The notes: generated by a model not told the origin, from the letters alone. Shown: positions 9,104-18,357, counted from the first letter of the stretch. The stretch is DNA of 64,000 nucleotides from Pusillimonas sp. MFBS29 (GCF_020687695.1 NZ_JAJEWL010000003.1:248001-312000); one strand, 5' to 3'. Made by a program: numbers and translations.

Positions 9104-9334
9104 ATGACCACCGACATCAAAGACCTCTCACGCCGAAAACTGAATTTCTTTCAAACAATGAAAGCGGTGGCCTGGGGGTTCTTCGGAGTACGCAAGGGCA
9201 AGGGTTATACCGAAGACATCAACAACCTCAATCCGGTCCACCTGATCATCGCCGGCCTGATTGCAACGTTGTTGTTTGTAGTGGGCCTGGTCCTGGCGGC
9301 TCGTTGGTTCATTGGCTATTTCACAAACCAATAA
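9104..9334 (+). CDS. DUF2970 membrane protein
   Basis: A 76-residue protein with an amphipathic N-terminal part (FFQTMKAVAWGFFGVRKGKG) and one C-terminal membrane helix after NPVHLIIAGLIA. This pattern is the DUF2970 family, which recurs in cox clusters between ctaG and coxC. The start ATG 9104 lies 4 nt after the small assembly protein stop, so translation is probably coupled. The role is unknown; the position suggests oxidase biogenesis. Confidence 0.85.
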   Translation: MTTDIKDLSRRKLNFFQTMKAVAWGFFGVRKGKGYTEDINNLNPVHLIIAGLIATLLFVVGLVLAARWFIGYFTNQ

Positions 9335-9367
9335 TATTTTCTATTCAATAATTCGCAGGAGAACACC

Positions 9368-10243
9368 ATGAGTGCAGGACACATGGCTCAGGGCAAAGAG
9401 GCACCTTACTACTACGTGCCCGCCGAATCAGTCCATCCCGTACGAGCAAGTATTTCCTTGCTCATGACACTGCTGGGCGCCGCGCTTTGGATCAACAGCT
9501 ATGAAGCCGGTTTCTGGCTTTTCATTGCCGGCATACTTTGTCTGTTTGTCGTGCTGTACGGCTGGTTTGGCGATGCCATCCGCGAATCCGAAAGCGGCAT
9601 GAACAGCCAGCGGGTCGATCACTCCTATCGCTGGAGCATGGCCTGGTTCATTTTTTCCGAAGTCATGTTCTTTGCAGCCTTTTTCGGCTCGCTCTGGTAT
9701 GCCCGCGAAGTAACCACTCCCTGGCTGAGCGATCTTGATCACCAGAATCTGCTGTGGCCTAACTTCACCGGCACCTGGCCCAACCTTGGACCTGCAGGCG
9801 TCGTGCCCGAATTCAAAACGGTAGGCCCCTTCTGGCTGCCCACCATCAACACGGCACTGCTGCTGACTTCCGGCCTGACCCTGACCATTTCCCACCACGC
9901 CCTGCGTGCAAGCCATCGCGGCAAGGCCATCTTCTGGCTGGCTGCCACCGTGATCCTGGGCTTCACTTTTGTGGCTTGCCAGGCTTACGAATATCACCAC
10001 GCCTACCAAGACCTGAATCTGCGCTTCGACTCGGGTGCTTACGGCGCGCTGTTCTACATGCTGACCGGCTTCCACGGCTTTCACGTCATCCTGGGTGCTA
10101 CCTTCCTGACCGTTATTTTGTTCAGGTTGATTCGTGGCCACTTCACGGCTGACCACCACTTTGGTTTCGAAGGCGCAGCCTGGTACTGGCACTTTGTTGA
10201 CGTGGTCTGGCTGGGCCTGTACCTGTTCGTCTACTGGTTCTAA
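9368..10243 (+). CDS. coxC: Cytochrome c oxidase subunit III
   Basis: Membrane subunit that stabilises proton pumping and turnover of subunit I. The 291 residues hold seven helices and the usual signatures: the AWFIFSEVMFFAAFF helix, the FEYHHAY-type stretch (CQAYEYHHAY) and the C-terminal WHFVDVVWLGLYLFVYWF. AGGAG lies 7 nt before ATG 9368. It is the last gene of the operon before a strong terminator at 10299-10323. Confidence 0.97.
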   Translation: MSAGHMAQGKEAPYYYVPAESVHPVRASISLLMTLLGAALWINSYEAGFWLFIAGILCLFVVLYGWFGDAIRESESGMNSQRVDHSYRWSMAWFIFSEVMFFAAFFGSLWYAREVTTPWLSDLDHQNLLWPNFTGTWPNLGPAGVVPEFKTVGPFWLPTINTALLLTSGLTLTISHHALRASHRGKAIFWLAATVILGFTFVACQAYEYHHAYQDLNLRFDSGAYGALFYMLTGFHGFHVILGATFLTVILFRLIRGHFTADHHFGFEGAAWYWHFVDVVWLGLYLFVYWF

Positions 10244-10298
10244 GGCTGTACTGCATCAGCACGAACGGCGCCCCATGGTTACTGCAACATGGCGGCGC

Positions 10299-10323
10299 AG
10301 CCCCCTGAAAGGGGGCTCTTTTT
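10299..10323 (+). terminator. Rho-independent terminator of coxB-coxC
   Basis: AGCCCCC (10299-10305) pairs with GGGGGCT (10311-10317) around a TGAAA loop, followed by CTTTTT. It lies about 55 nt after the coxC stop and separates the structural subunits from the SURF1/heme A assembly genes. Confidence 0.88.
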
Positions 10324-10348
10324 ATATGGGCCTTGGCGCCGCACCCGT

Positions 10349-10555
10349 TCAGCGGGCGATAATTCCGGTGCTTTGTATCCAGCCCATGTGATGGGCGAAC
10401 AGCACAAACAGAAACAGGGCTATCGACAAACCTATGCGTACCGTCAGGGCATTGACGGTACGGTTGGTGCCCCCCTTGTCACGCATAAGGTATATCAGCG
10501 CCGACGCCAAGCTTCCTATAATTCCCAGGAACGCTAGGATCACGATATAACGCAT
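10349..10555 (-). CDS. Twin-transmembrane protein (DUF2909-like)
   Basis: A 68-residue protein starting MRYIVILAFLGIIGSLASA, with two helices joined by a short polar loop (RDKGGTNRTVN) and a C-terminal GWIQSTGIIAR. GGAGG stands 9 nt before ATG 10555. It is transcribed against the cox genes and shares a 36-bp divergent promoter region with SURF1. Similar two-helix genes sit at this place in related cox clusters. Longer in-frame extension upstream would overlap SURF1 and is not credible. Function unknown. Confidence 0.82.
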   Translation of the reverse strand: MRYIVILAFLGIIGSLASALIYLMRDKGGTNRTVNALTVRIGLSIALFLFVLFAHHMGWIQSTGIIAR

Positions 10556-10591
10556 TGTTTGGCCTCCGGTTAAACCTACAATTTTACAGAC

Positions 10592-11386
10592 ATGGCACGC
10601 CCCCACACCATTTATCGCACATTGCTTGCCCTGCTTTTGCTGGGCATCGTGGCGGGCGTATGCATATCGCTGGGTAACTGGCAGCTGGATCGTGCCGCCC
10701 AGCGCATTGCCATCAAGCAGGAAATCGATACCGGGCGCAACAGTCCGCCCCTGCATGTCACTCCCGAAACGCCGGCGCAGGAACTCACCGCATGGCGCCC
10801 CGCCAGTGCGCAGGGTGTATGGCAGCATGATCTGACCGTGTTGATCGAGAACAGAAACCATCAGGGCCGTCCCGGCTACTGGGTGGCCACCCCGCTGATC
10901 CTGACGGGCACCCCGGATACCGCCGTGCTGGTGCTGCGCGGATGGCTGCAGCGTCCGGCATCAATGGAACAACCCTTGCCACCTGTTCCGGCACCACAGG
11001 GCGAACTGATTATTACCGGCGAACTATTGGCCAGAGTGCCGCGGCTGTACGAACTTGACAGCGCCACCCGGTTACCGGCACATCTGCCCGATCCCGAGCA
11101 GCCGCTGCCCCGCGTGCAGAATCTGGCGCTGAGCGATTACGCAGCCGCAACTGGCTTAAAATTCATACCCATAGTCTTGGCACAGACTGCCGATGCCGTG
11201 ATGGCGCACAACGGGCATGTATCAGGAGCCTCCCTGCTGCGCGAGTGGCCCGAGCCCTCTCTGGACGCCGACAAAAACAAGGGTTATGCCCTGCAATGGT
11301 TTGGTTTCGCCACCATTGCGATCGTGGCGTGCCTGGTCATCATCTGGCGCGCATTGCGCCGCCGTGGCAAGTCAAAAACTTTTTAA
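10592..11386 (+). CDS. SURF1-family cytochrome oxidase assembly protein
   Basis: Inner-membrane factor thought to deliver heme A to subunit I. The 264-residue protein has a first helix (about 10-28) ending in LGNWQLDRA, the SURF1 N-terminal signature. A large periplasmic loop carries GRPGYWVATPL and VLRGW, and a second helix lies near the end (about 235-252). It is the first gene of the second, assembly part of the cluster. The next gene starts 9 nt after its stop. Confidence 0.93.
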   Translation: MARPHTIYRTLLALLLLGIVAGVCISLGNWQLDRAAQRIAIKQEIDTGRNSPPLHVTPETPAQELTAWRPASAQGVWQHDLTVLIENRNHQGRPGYWVATPLILTGTPDTAVLVLRGWLQRPASMEQPLPPVPAPQGELIITGELLARVPRLYELDSATRLPAHLPDPEQPLPRVQNLALSDYAAATGLKFIPIVLAQTADAVMAHNGHVSGASLLREWPEPSLDADKNKGYALQWFGFATIAIVACLVIIWRALRRRGKSKTF

Positions 11387-11395
11387 GGAACTTTC

Positions 11396-12040
11396 GTGGT
11401 CAGCAATACTCCCGTCACACCCAGTCAGACACGTCGCCCCCGCTCCATGTGGCCGTTGTACCTGATTGTGGTCATGTGCCTGGCACCCGTGGTCTTTGCA
11501 CTGCTTGCTTATTATGTGCCCGCACTGGGCCTGCGACCGACCGACCACAACAACTACGGCACGCTCATACAGCCGCAGCGCCCCTTGCCTGATGCAGCCG
11601 CCCTGTCTTTGCGTACGCTGGACGGTCAGCCTTTTGATCTGGCCAGCCTGGACGGAAAATGGATACTGGTCACCGCCGACAGCGCGGCCTGCCCCGAGTC
11701 TTGTGTCAGGAAGCTGTTTATTTTGCGCAATTCCCACGCCAGCCAGGGTAAAGAGGTCGAGCGCCTGACACGCGTATGGTTCGTCACCGACGACGAGGAA
11801 ATTCCGGAGCAGGTCATGGAAGCCTACAAGGGCACGCATATATTGCGGGCTGACCCCGCACAGCTTGCTGCCTACCTTGCCCCGCAGGCCGACGCCGCCG
11901 GACGTGAGGCTGCGCTGCGTGCGCCCATGTGGATCATAGATCCGCTGGGCAACCTGATGATGCAATTCCCCGCCAACGCGGAACCAACAGAGGTTCGTGA
12001 CGACATCCGCAAGCTGTTGCGCAACTCACGCATAGGCTAG
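11396..12040 (+). CDS. Membrane-anchored Sco/thioredoxin-like protein
   Basis: A 214-residue protein with one N-terminal helix (about 19-42) and a periplasmic thioredoxin-like domain. A CPESC motif lies in DSAACPESCVRKLF, spaced like the copper-binding CxxxC of Sco proteins. The C-terminal part has APMWIIDPLGNLMMQF, resembling the strand after the Sco His region, but the Sco histidine itself is not evident. It starts with GTG 11396 behind AAGGA. Located between SURF1 and heme A synthase, so an oxidase copper or thiol role is inferred, not shown. Confidence 0.78.
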   Translation: MVSNTPVTPSQTRRPRSMWPLYLIVVMCLAPVVFALLAYYVPALGLRPTDHNNYGTLIQPQRPLPDAAALSLRTLDGQPFDLASLDGKWILVTADSAACPESCVRKLFILRNSHASQGKEVERLTRVWFVTDDEEIPEQVMEAYKGTHILRADPAQLAAYLAPQADAAGREAALRAPMWIIDPLGNLMMQFPANAEPTEVRDDIRKLLRNSRIG

Positions 12041-12044
12041 CCAG

Positions 12045-13073
12045 ATGAGTCTGAAGACCGCAACACAGCGCATGATGGCGCGCTATCGGAAACTGGTGTT
12101 CATGACCTGGTTTCTGACGCTTGACCTGATTATGTTCGGCGCTTTTGTGCGCCTGACGGATTCCGGACTGGGATGCCCCGACTGGCCAGGCTGCTACGGC
12201 AAGATCACGCCCATAGGGGCCAGCAGCCACATCGAAGAAGCACTGCAGGCCATGCCATATGGCGCAGTCAGCTTCTCCAAGGCCTGGATAGAAATGATCC
12301 ACCGCTACGTAGGTTCGCTGCTGGGTCTTATGATCATAGGTATCGTCTACATGGCCTGGCGCTACCGCCGGGAACTGGGCCATACGCCGCGCCTGGCCAT
12401 CGTGACACTCGTGGCCGTCTGCGTTCAGGGCGCATTTGGCGCCTGGACCGTTACCCACCAGCTGATGCCCATCGTCGTCACGACCCATCTGTTGGGCGGC
12501 ATGACCTTGCTGGCCCTCATGACATGGCTGGCCGCACGTGAGAAAACGCATGCCGTCGTACCGGTACAAGCCAGGAAATGGCTGCCATGGATGGCGGGTG
12601 GTCTGGCGCTACTCTTTACACAGATCGCCCTGGGCGGCTGGGTCAGTACCAATTACGCGGCACTGGCGTGCATGGACTTCCCTACTTGCCACGGACAGTG
12701 GGTTCCACAGATGGATTTCGAAGGCGGCTATTCTCTGATACGCGGTCTGGGCATGCTGCCATCGGGCGAGATGATTTCCCAGTACGCGCTGACCGCCATA
12801 CACTGGACCCATCGCAACTTTGCCTTTCTGGTATTTGCCTATCTGGGCGTATTGGGCTGGAAGCTGCGTCGTATCCCGGGCCTGGAAGGACCGGTGCAGC
12901 TCATGCTGCTCCTGTTGGTGGCACAGCTGCTGACCGGCCTGACCACGATCTTCTTTCAGTGGCCCTTGTTGATCGCCGTGTTGCATAATGGCGGCGCCGC
13001 CGGCCTGGTACTGGCCAGCGTCACACTGGTACTGCGCCTTTCCGGCGCACAACCGACTAAAATACCGGCATGA
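12045..13073 (+). CDS. ctaA: Heme A synthase (COX15/CtaA)
   Basis: Oxidises the C8 methyl of heme O to the formyl group of heme A. The 342 residues carry eight helices with conserved histidine helices: [29 protein letters not shown] and [24 protein letters not shown] in the first periplasmic loop holds the Cys pair typical of the family, repeated by [12 protein letters not shown]. It starts 4 nt after the Sco-like gene and overlaps ctaB by ATGA. Confidence 0.96.
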   Translation: MSLKTATQRMMARYRKLVFMTWFLTLDLIMFGAFVRLTDSGLGCPDWPGCYGKITPIGASSHIEEALQAMPYGAVSFSKAWIEMIHRYVGSLLGLMIIGIVYMAWRYRRELGHTPRLAIVTLVAVCVQGAFGAWTVTHQLMPIVVTTHLLGGMTLLALMTWLAAREKTHAVVPVQARKWLPWMAGGLALLFTQIALGGWVSTNYAALACMDFPTCHGQWVPQMDFEGGYSLIRGLGMLPSGEMISQYALTAIHWTHRNFAFLVFAYLGVLGWKLRRIPGLEGPVQLMLLLLVAQLLTGLTTIFFQWPLLIAVLHNGGAAGLVLASVTLVLRLSGAQPTKIPA

Positions 13074-13960
13074 CATCCATTTCCGCTCCCACTCAGAGTA
13101 TTTTCCGGCAGTATCTGGTACTCACCAAGCCGCGCGTCACCCAACTGGCGGTGTTCTGCGCTGTCATTGGCATGTTTCTGGCCAGCCCCGGGTTGCCTGA
13201 CCTGGGCATAGTCGTAGCCGCCACCGCTGGTATCTGGCTGCTGGCAGCGGCGGCCTTCGCCGTGAATTGCCTTATCGAACAGGAAATCGATGCACGCATG
13301 CTGCGCACGGCACGACGCGGCACGGCTCGTGGCACCATCAGCAATACCCAGGTGATCTTGTTGTCGGGCCTGCTGGGAGGTCTGGGCATGGTGGTGCTGT
13401 ATCACTTGGTTAATCCGCTGACCATGTGGCTGACCTTTGCCACCTTTGTCGGCTATGCCATTATCTATACCGTCATCCTGAAACCCCTGACACCGCAGAA
13501 TATCGTGATCGGTGGTCTGTCGGGTGCCATGCCGCCTGCTTTGGGCTGGGCCGCCGTGGCCAATGCCGTACCAGCCGAATCCTGGGTGCTGGTCCTGATC
13601 ATATTCATCTGGACTCCCCCTCATTTCTGGGCGCTGGCGCTGTATCGCAACAATGATTACGCCAAGGCCGGCCTACCCATGCTGCCTGTCACGCACGGCA
13701 AGCAGTTCACCCGCCTGCATATACTGCTGTACAGTTTCGTCCTGTTTGCCGCCACACTGCTGCCTTATGTGGTGCGCATGAGCGGCCTGTTTTACCTGTG
13801 TGCGGCGATAGCGCTCAGCGGGATGTTCGTTGTGTATTCCTGGCGCTTGTATAAAGCCTATTCCGACGAACTCTCGCGCAAGCTGTTCCGCTTCTCGATC
13901 TTGTACCTGGCCCTGCTTTTTGGCGCCCTCCTGATCGATCACTGGATCCAGTTGCTCTGA
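13070..13960 (+). CDS. ctaB: Protoheme IX farnesyltransferase (heme O synthase)
   Basis: Transfers farnesyl to heme B to make heme O, the substrate of the upstream ctaA product. This UbiA-superfamily membrane prenyltransferase has 296 residues, with the first Asp/Asn-rich motif as [18 protein letters not shown] and the second region in [19 protein letters not shown]. The 4-nt ATGA overlap with ctaA points to coupled translation, matching consecutive pathway steps. Confidence 0.97.
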   Translation: MTSISAPTQSIFRQYLVLTKPRVTQLAVFCAVIGMFLASPGLPDLGIVVAATAGIWLLAAAAFAVNCLIEQEIDARMLRTARRGTARGTISNTQVILLSGLLGGLGMVVLYHLVNPLTMWLTFATFVGYAIIYTVILKPLTPQNIVIGGLSGAMPPALGWAAVANAVPAESWVLVLIIFIWTPPHFWALALYRNNDYAKAGLPMLPVTHGKQFTRLHILLYSFVLFAATLLPYVVRMSGLFYLCAAIALSGMFVVYSWRLYKAYSDELSRKLFRFSILYLALLFGALLIDHWIQLL

Positions 13961-13980
13961 TCCTATTTTCCGGAAATCTT

Positions 13981-14583
13981 ATGTCTGTGTTTTCAAGCAA
14001 ACGTCGTACCGTACTGTCTGTTGCGGCCATGGTCGGCCTTGTGCCCATGCTGAGCGCATGCGGCAAAGAAGAGCTGACTTTCACCGGCTCCGACATCACC
14101 GGCACCAAGCTGGGCCAGGAAATGGTCATGGTCGACGGCAGCGGCCAGGAACGCACACTGGCCAGCTACAAAGGCAAGGTCGTACTGGTATTTTTCGGCT
14201 TTACCCAATGCCCCGACGTTTGCCCCACTGCCATGGCCGAACTGGCTCAAACCATGGAATTGCTGGGCGAAGATGCCGACAAGGTGCAGGTGCTGATGAT
14301 CAGCGTGGACCCGGAACGAGATACGCCTGAAATTCTGTCGGCTTACGTATCGGCCTTCGATCCCCGCTTCGTCGGCCTGACCGGTACGCCGGAACAACTG
14401 AGCACCACTGCCAAGTCGTTCAAGGCCTACTACGCCAAGGCGCCGGGCCCGACCCCTGACCAGTACACCATGGACCACGCTTCGTCGTTCTACCTGATCG
14501 ACGCTGAAGGCGAGGCACGGGCCCTGATCAGCGGCAACGCCTCGGCCGACGACATCGCCAGCGACATCCGGCAGTTGCTGTAA
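13981..14583 (+). CDS. SCO1/SenC copper chaperone
   Basis: Periplasmic lipoprotein that helps metallate CuA of subunit II. The 200-residue protein has a signal peptide with lipobox LSAC (Cys about 27) and a thioredoxin fold. The copper ligands appear as CPDVC in FTQCPDVCPTAM and a distal His in TMDHASSFYLID. SVDPERDTPE is typical of the family. Last gene of the oxidase cluster; the convergent antiporter gene ends 8 nt away with no obvious terminator. Confidence 0.95.
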   Translation: MSVFSSKRRTVLSVAAMVGLVPMLSACGKEELTFTGSDITGTKLGQEMVMVDGSGQERTLASYKGKVVLVFFGFTQCPDVCPTAMAELAQTMELLGEDADKVQVLMISVDPERDTPEILSAYVSAFDPRFVGLTGTPEQLSTTAKSFKAYYAKAPGPTPDQYTMDHASSFYLIDAEGEARALISGNASADDIASDIRQLL

Positions 14584-14591
14584 ACAGGCGT

Positions 14592-17120
14592 TTATTTCAG
14601 ATCAGGCAAGGGTTCGTGCTGGCGCTCGCCCGACTCGAACTCCTGCCAGACGGTCAGGGCGCGCAATCGCTGCCGGGCTATGGTTTCAACTTTCTCTCTT
14701 AGCGCGGGATCCCTGTCGAGCAAGGTGTTCAAATCTTTCTCGAGCAGCATGAGCAGCCGGCTATAACCCAGCGAAGTCACATTGGCCTCGAAATCGGTAT
14801 TGGTCAGCAAGGCCATTTCGCCAAACATTTCACCCGTTCCCAACTCCACCGCCGTGCCATCTGGCAAGTGCAGGGTAACCGCCCCGGAAGCGACAAAATA
14901 CATTGCCCGGCTGCGCCCTATGCGCATGCTGATTTGCTGATTGGGAACGGCAAGACGCGGCTTGAGCAGCTTGCTGATGGCCGCCAATGCTTCGGGCGAC
15001 AAATCCTCGAACAGCTGAACATGCCCCACCAGCCCCCTGGCGCTCATGGCGATATCCAGAGGGGGATGCTTCTGTACGTGATTCCAGCGCAGATCGATCT
15101 GTTTCACCAGATCGGCATACATCTCGCCAGTGATCAGCGATTGGGACAACATGTCACGATAGCGTATGCGTTCCAACGCCCGGGCCATGCGTCCCAGATA
15201 GGCTTCCTGGAGCCATTGCGCAAAAACGGGGTATTGCAGATCCATGGCCTGCAAGGCGTTTTGCAGCAGCTCCAGCCTGTGCTTGTGGGCGTCGATAATA
15301 ATGCCGGTCGCCTCTGCGCCCAGCAAGGGCTGCAGTTCCTTTTCAGCAAAACGTATCAATTGCTGCGCCACCGAACGCTTGCACATCAGATTGGTGAACC
15401 GTTTGGAGAGCTCGCTTCTGAGCCAGACCTGAAAACCAAAGAGATAGTGCAGCCTTAATGACAGCCGGAAGCCCGTGGAATAGCGCAGATCGGCGGCAAT
15501 GGCCGATTTAAAGCCGTTCAGGCCCCCTGCACGCACTGCATCGCTCAGGCGCTCTGCCCTGGCCAGCAGGGATTCGGCAGTGCGCCAGTCAACCACTTGC
15601 GCCTTCAGCGTATCGAAAAACAGCTCTTCTTCGCGTGCTGCGATGACCGCCAGGCCCATGGATACCTTTTCATCCAAAGAGAGCTGAGCCAGTTCTCCCC
15701 CATCGACACTGGCCAGCGTGGCATCGAATACCGACTGTACCTTTGCCCGGGCATCCGAACCGATATGGTCATAGTCGGCGATTTCATCCGCTTTTCCACG
15801 CAGTTCTTCCAGAGCCACGACAACGGCCTGATTACGCAAGGTTCGCTCGAACGGGGTCAGTTGGTTCAGCCTCAGGTGGCTGATCAGTTTTCGCAGGCTG
15901 ACGCCATTGACGAATAAGGTCATCAGCACAAAACCCGTGGTCGCAACGGCAATGAACTGGCGCGTCTCGTAGGGAACATTATGCTGTTCGGTAACCGCCA
16001 GCGCGAGTGCCAGTGAGACCGCCCCCCGCAGCCCGCCCCACCACATCACCACACGATAGGCCGGACTGACCGACGTACCAAAACGGGTCAGGCCCAGCAG
16101 TGGCAACACGCCGAAAACCATCAGGGCGCGGGCCAGCAGTGTCACGGCAAACAGCAGCAACACCAGCAAGATCTGCATCCAGGTAATGTCTACCATCATG
16201 CGTGGTATCAACATGGCTGCAAAGATGAAGATCAGGGAGTTGGCCCAGAATCCAAACTGGGACCATGAGCCGGCCAATTGCTCGAAGGTGGCAGGCGACA
16301 TGCGGGTACGGCCGCTGGAGCCCACGACCAGTCCGGCAATAACCGTAGCCACCACCCCTGAAACGCCCAGATAATGCTCTGAAATATAGAAGGTAAGATA
16401 AGCGACCGCCACGGTCAGGGTAATTTCAGCAGTGGGCCAGCCACGTAGCCAGATGAACAGACTGCAGGCCAGGCGCCCCATCAGGAAGCCCGCTGCACCA
16501 CCACCGATAAAGCTGAATATAAAGCTGTAGAACACCTTTCCAGTCGACAAAGTACCCCCGCCCGCCAGGACGGTCAGCAATACCGAATAAAGGGCGATCG
16601 ATGCGGCATCATTGAACAGCGACTCACCTTCAACCAGCGTGGTCAGGCGTTTGGGTGCCCCCACTTCACGAAACACCCCCACCACGGCCACGGGGTCGGT
16701 CGTGGCCACGATGGCGCCCAGCATCAGGCATACGGCCAGGCTATAGCCCGATACCGCACTGATGGAAAAACCAACGGCAATGGTACAAACCACCACCGCC
16801 ACGATGGCCATCATCAGTATGGGGCCTATGTCGTCGAGCAGGCGACGCACATTGATAGCCAGAGCGGTCTCGAAGAGCAATATGGGCAGAAAGACAAATA
16901 AAAAGGTTTCTGATGAAACCTCGAAGTCTTGCAGCGAATCGAGGAAGTCGGATACGACCAGAGGCGCCCAGCCGTGTACATGAATAATCAGGCCGAGCAC
17001 AAAACCAACTATGGCCAGCAGCACCGAATAGGGCAAGCGCAGGCGACCTGCCAGCGGCGGCATGAACGACACCAGCGCCAGCAAGCCGGCCAGACCAAAA
17101 ACCAGGTGTCCTATCTGCAT
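14592..17120 (-). CDS. CPA1 Na+/H+ antiporter with C-terminal cyclic-nucleotide-binding-like domain
   Basis: Large 842-residue transporter. Residues 1 to about 410 are a CPA1 exchanger with the family motif GESLFNDAASIAL. A long cytoplasmic helical region follows. The final 130 or so residues form a cNMP-binding-like domain with MYFVASGAVTLHL and GEMFGEMALL. The architecture resembles plant SOS1. The phosphate-cassette arginine normally found about four residues after GEMALL is replaced (TNTDFEANVTS), so cyclic nucleotide binding is doubtful. AAGGA precedes ATG 17120. It lies downstream of rpoH, behind a terminator. Confidence 0.92.
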   Translation of the reverse strand: MQIGHLVFGLAGLLALVSFMPPLAGRLRLPYSVLLAIVGFVLGLIIHVHGWAPLVVSDFLDSLQDFEVSSETFLFVFLPILLFETALAINVRRLLDDIGPILMMAIVAVVVCTIAVGFSISAVSGYSLAVCLMLGAIVATTDPVAVVGVFREVGAPKRLTTLVEGESLFNDAASIALYSVLLTVLAGGGTLSTGKVFYSFIFSFIGGGAAGFLMGRLACSLFIWLRGWPTAEITLTVAVAYLTFYISEHYLGVSGVVATVIAGLVVGSSGRTRMSPATFEQLAGSWSQFGFWANSLIFIFAAMLIPRMMVDITWMQILLVLLLFAVTLLARALMVFGVLPLLGLTRFGTSVSPAYRVVMWWGGLRGAVSLALALAVTEQHNVPYETRQFIAVATTGFVLMTLFVNGVSLRKLISHLRLNQLTPFERTLRNQAVVVALEELRGKADEIADYDHIGSDARAKVQSVFDATLASVDGGELAQLSLDEKVSMGLAVIAAREEELFFDTLKAQVVDWRTAESLLARAERLSDAVRAGGLNGFKSAIAADLRYSTGFRLSLRLHYLFGFQVWLRSELSKRFTNLMCKRSVAQQLIRFAEKELQPLLGAEATGIIIDAHKHRLELLQNALQAMDLQYPVFAQWLQEAYLGRMARALERIRYRDMLSQSLITGEMYADLVKQIDLRWNHVQKHPPLDIAMSARGLVGHVQLFEDLSPEALAAISKLLKPRLAVPNQQISMRIGRSRAMYFVASGAVTLHLPDGTAVELGTGEMFGEMALLTNTDFEANVTSLGYSRLLMLLEKDLNTLLDRDPALREKVETIARQRLRALTVWQEFESGERQHEPLPDLK

Positions 17121-17193
17121 TGTTGTGGGATCCTTCCCCGACTGCCATTAAATGGAGATCCAAGGATATCGCTTTTTTGCCTTTTACATCTAT

Positions 17194-17221
17194 AAAAAAA
17201 CGGGACACCTACAGGTGTCCC
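17194..17221 (-). terminator. Terminator downstream of rpoH
   Basis: On the minus strand GGGACACC pairs with GGTGTCCC (arms 17202-17209 and 17214-17221) over a 4-nt loop and runs into G followed by seven T (17200-17194). It stands about 190 nt past the rpoH stop. The 17222-17407 stretch also contains a small CAGCCC/GGGCTG hairpin (17385-17400) right after rpoH and no gene. Confidence 0.8.
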
Positions 17222-17407
17222 ATAAAAACATCCGCTTCAAAAGGGAGGGGAAGAGGAGAAGCCGAAGCGGACGCTGAAACCATGCCTCGCGCATCGTGGG
17301 CAGACGCATGGTTCACTTGTTTAGTCAGGCAGCGTGCGAATAAGTTCGGCCGCCGGCAATTGAAGGTGTAAAAGAATTTGTCAGCAGCCCGTGCGGGCTG
17401 CCGGGCC

Positions 17408-18289
17408 TTAACCAGCCAGCGTTACACGCAGCTTTTTGAATGCCGCAGCTTCGATCTGACGAACGCGCTCGGCGGATATGCCATATTCGGCGGCCAGTTC
17501 GTGCAAGGTTGCTCCGCCTTCGTCTTGCAGCCAACGTGCCTGAACGATACGGCGCGAGCGTTCATCCAGCCTGTCGAGCGCATCGGTGAGCCCTGTGCTT
17601 TGCAAGGCATCGTAGGCACGGCGCTCGAGTATGCGCGAAGGCTCTTGCTGCTCGTCGTCGGACAAATAAGAGATGGGCGCGTAGCTGTCTTCGTCATCGT
17701 TGGCTTCAAGGGCCATCTCGCGACCGGACATGCGCACTTCCATTTCAGAGACGTCTTCAGGACGCACATTGAGTTCGCGTGCGATATCATCGACCTGCTC
17801 GGGAGCCAGAGTCTGACCATCGGGGCGCATACGGCGCAGGTTGAAAAACAGTTTGCGCTGCGCTTTGGTCGTGGCGACCTTGACCAGACGCCAGTTGCGC
17901 ACAATGTATTCGTGGATTTCGGCCTTGATCCAGTGCACGGCAAACGACACCAGCCGTACACCGCGGTCGGGATCGAATCGCTTGACCGCTTTCATGAGAC
18001 CGACATTGCCTTCCTGGATCAAGTCAGCGTGAGCCAGGCCATAGCCCAGATACTGGCGTGCGATGGAAACCACCAGACGCAGATGCGAGGTAATCAATTG
18101 ACGGGCGGCGTCAAGGTCGTCTTGATCGCGCAGCCGTTTACCCAGGTTCGTTTCTTCTTCCTGGGTAAGCATGGGCAGGCGATTGACGGCGCTGATATAG
18201 GCCTCGATCGTGCCTAGCGCACCCGGGTTGGAAATTGCCATGGCCAGCTGGTTGCCGGACAGGGCCAAAGATTGCGAACTTTGAGTCAT
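17408..18289 (-). CDS. rpoH: Heat-shock sigma factor sigma-32
   Basis: Directs RNA polymerase to heat-shock promoters. The 293-residue protein has region 2 (LVVSIARQYLGYGLAHADLI, RFDPDRGVRLVSFAVHWI) and the RpoH box QRKLFFNLR at 144-152, which distinguishes it from other group 3 sigma factors. The C-terminal helix-turn-helix ends in SAERVRQIEAAAFKKLR. Start ATG 18289 follows AGGAGG at about 11 nt; an upstream in-frame extension would read through the operator and is rejected. A perfect CIRCE element at 18331-18357 implies HrcA repression. Confidence 0.97.
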   Translation of the reverse strand: MTQSSQSLALSGNQLAMAISNPGALGTIEAYISAVNRLPMLTQEEETNLGKRLRDQDDLDAARQLITSHLRLVVSIARQYLGYGLAHADLIQEGNVGLMKAVKRFDPDRGVRLVSFAVHWIKAEIHEYIVRNWRLVKVATTKAQRKLFFNLRRMRPDGQTLAPEQVDDIARELNVRPEDVSEMEVRMSGREMALEANDDEDSYAPISYLSDDEQQEPSRILERRAYDALQSTGLTDALDRLDERSRRIVQARWLQDEGGATLHELAAEYGISAERVRQIEAAAFKKLRVTLAG

Positions 18290-18330
18290 CGAACTAGCAG
18301 TCCTCCTGGAACGGTGCTTACCACGTAATA

Positions 18331-18357
18331 TTAGCACTCTATGACGCTGAGTGCTAA
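18331..18357. promoter_or_regulatory. CIRCE operator (HrcA binding site) upstream of rpoH
   Basis: TTAGCACTC (18331-18339), a 9-nt spacer and GAGTGCTAA (18349-18357) match the CIRCE consensus exactly. It lies about 42 nt upstream of the rpoH start codon, and a possible minus-strand promoter (TTAGCA, TAATAT) overlaps it. The element also lies about 100 nt upstream of the divergent binding-protein gene. HrcA bound here would repress rpoH until heat inactivates it. Confidence 0.93.

Noticed and set aside
10349-10861. 170-codon version of the twin-TM gene
   Set aside because: The extra part is antisense to SURF1; the ATG at 10555 has a strong GGAGG site and gives the usual short product.
17278-17407. 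Possible small RNA between the rpoH terminator and rpoH
   Set aside because: Only a short CAGCCC/GGGCTG hairpin and a partial ACCATGC/GCATGGT pair are visible; no promoter could be supported.
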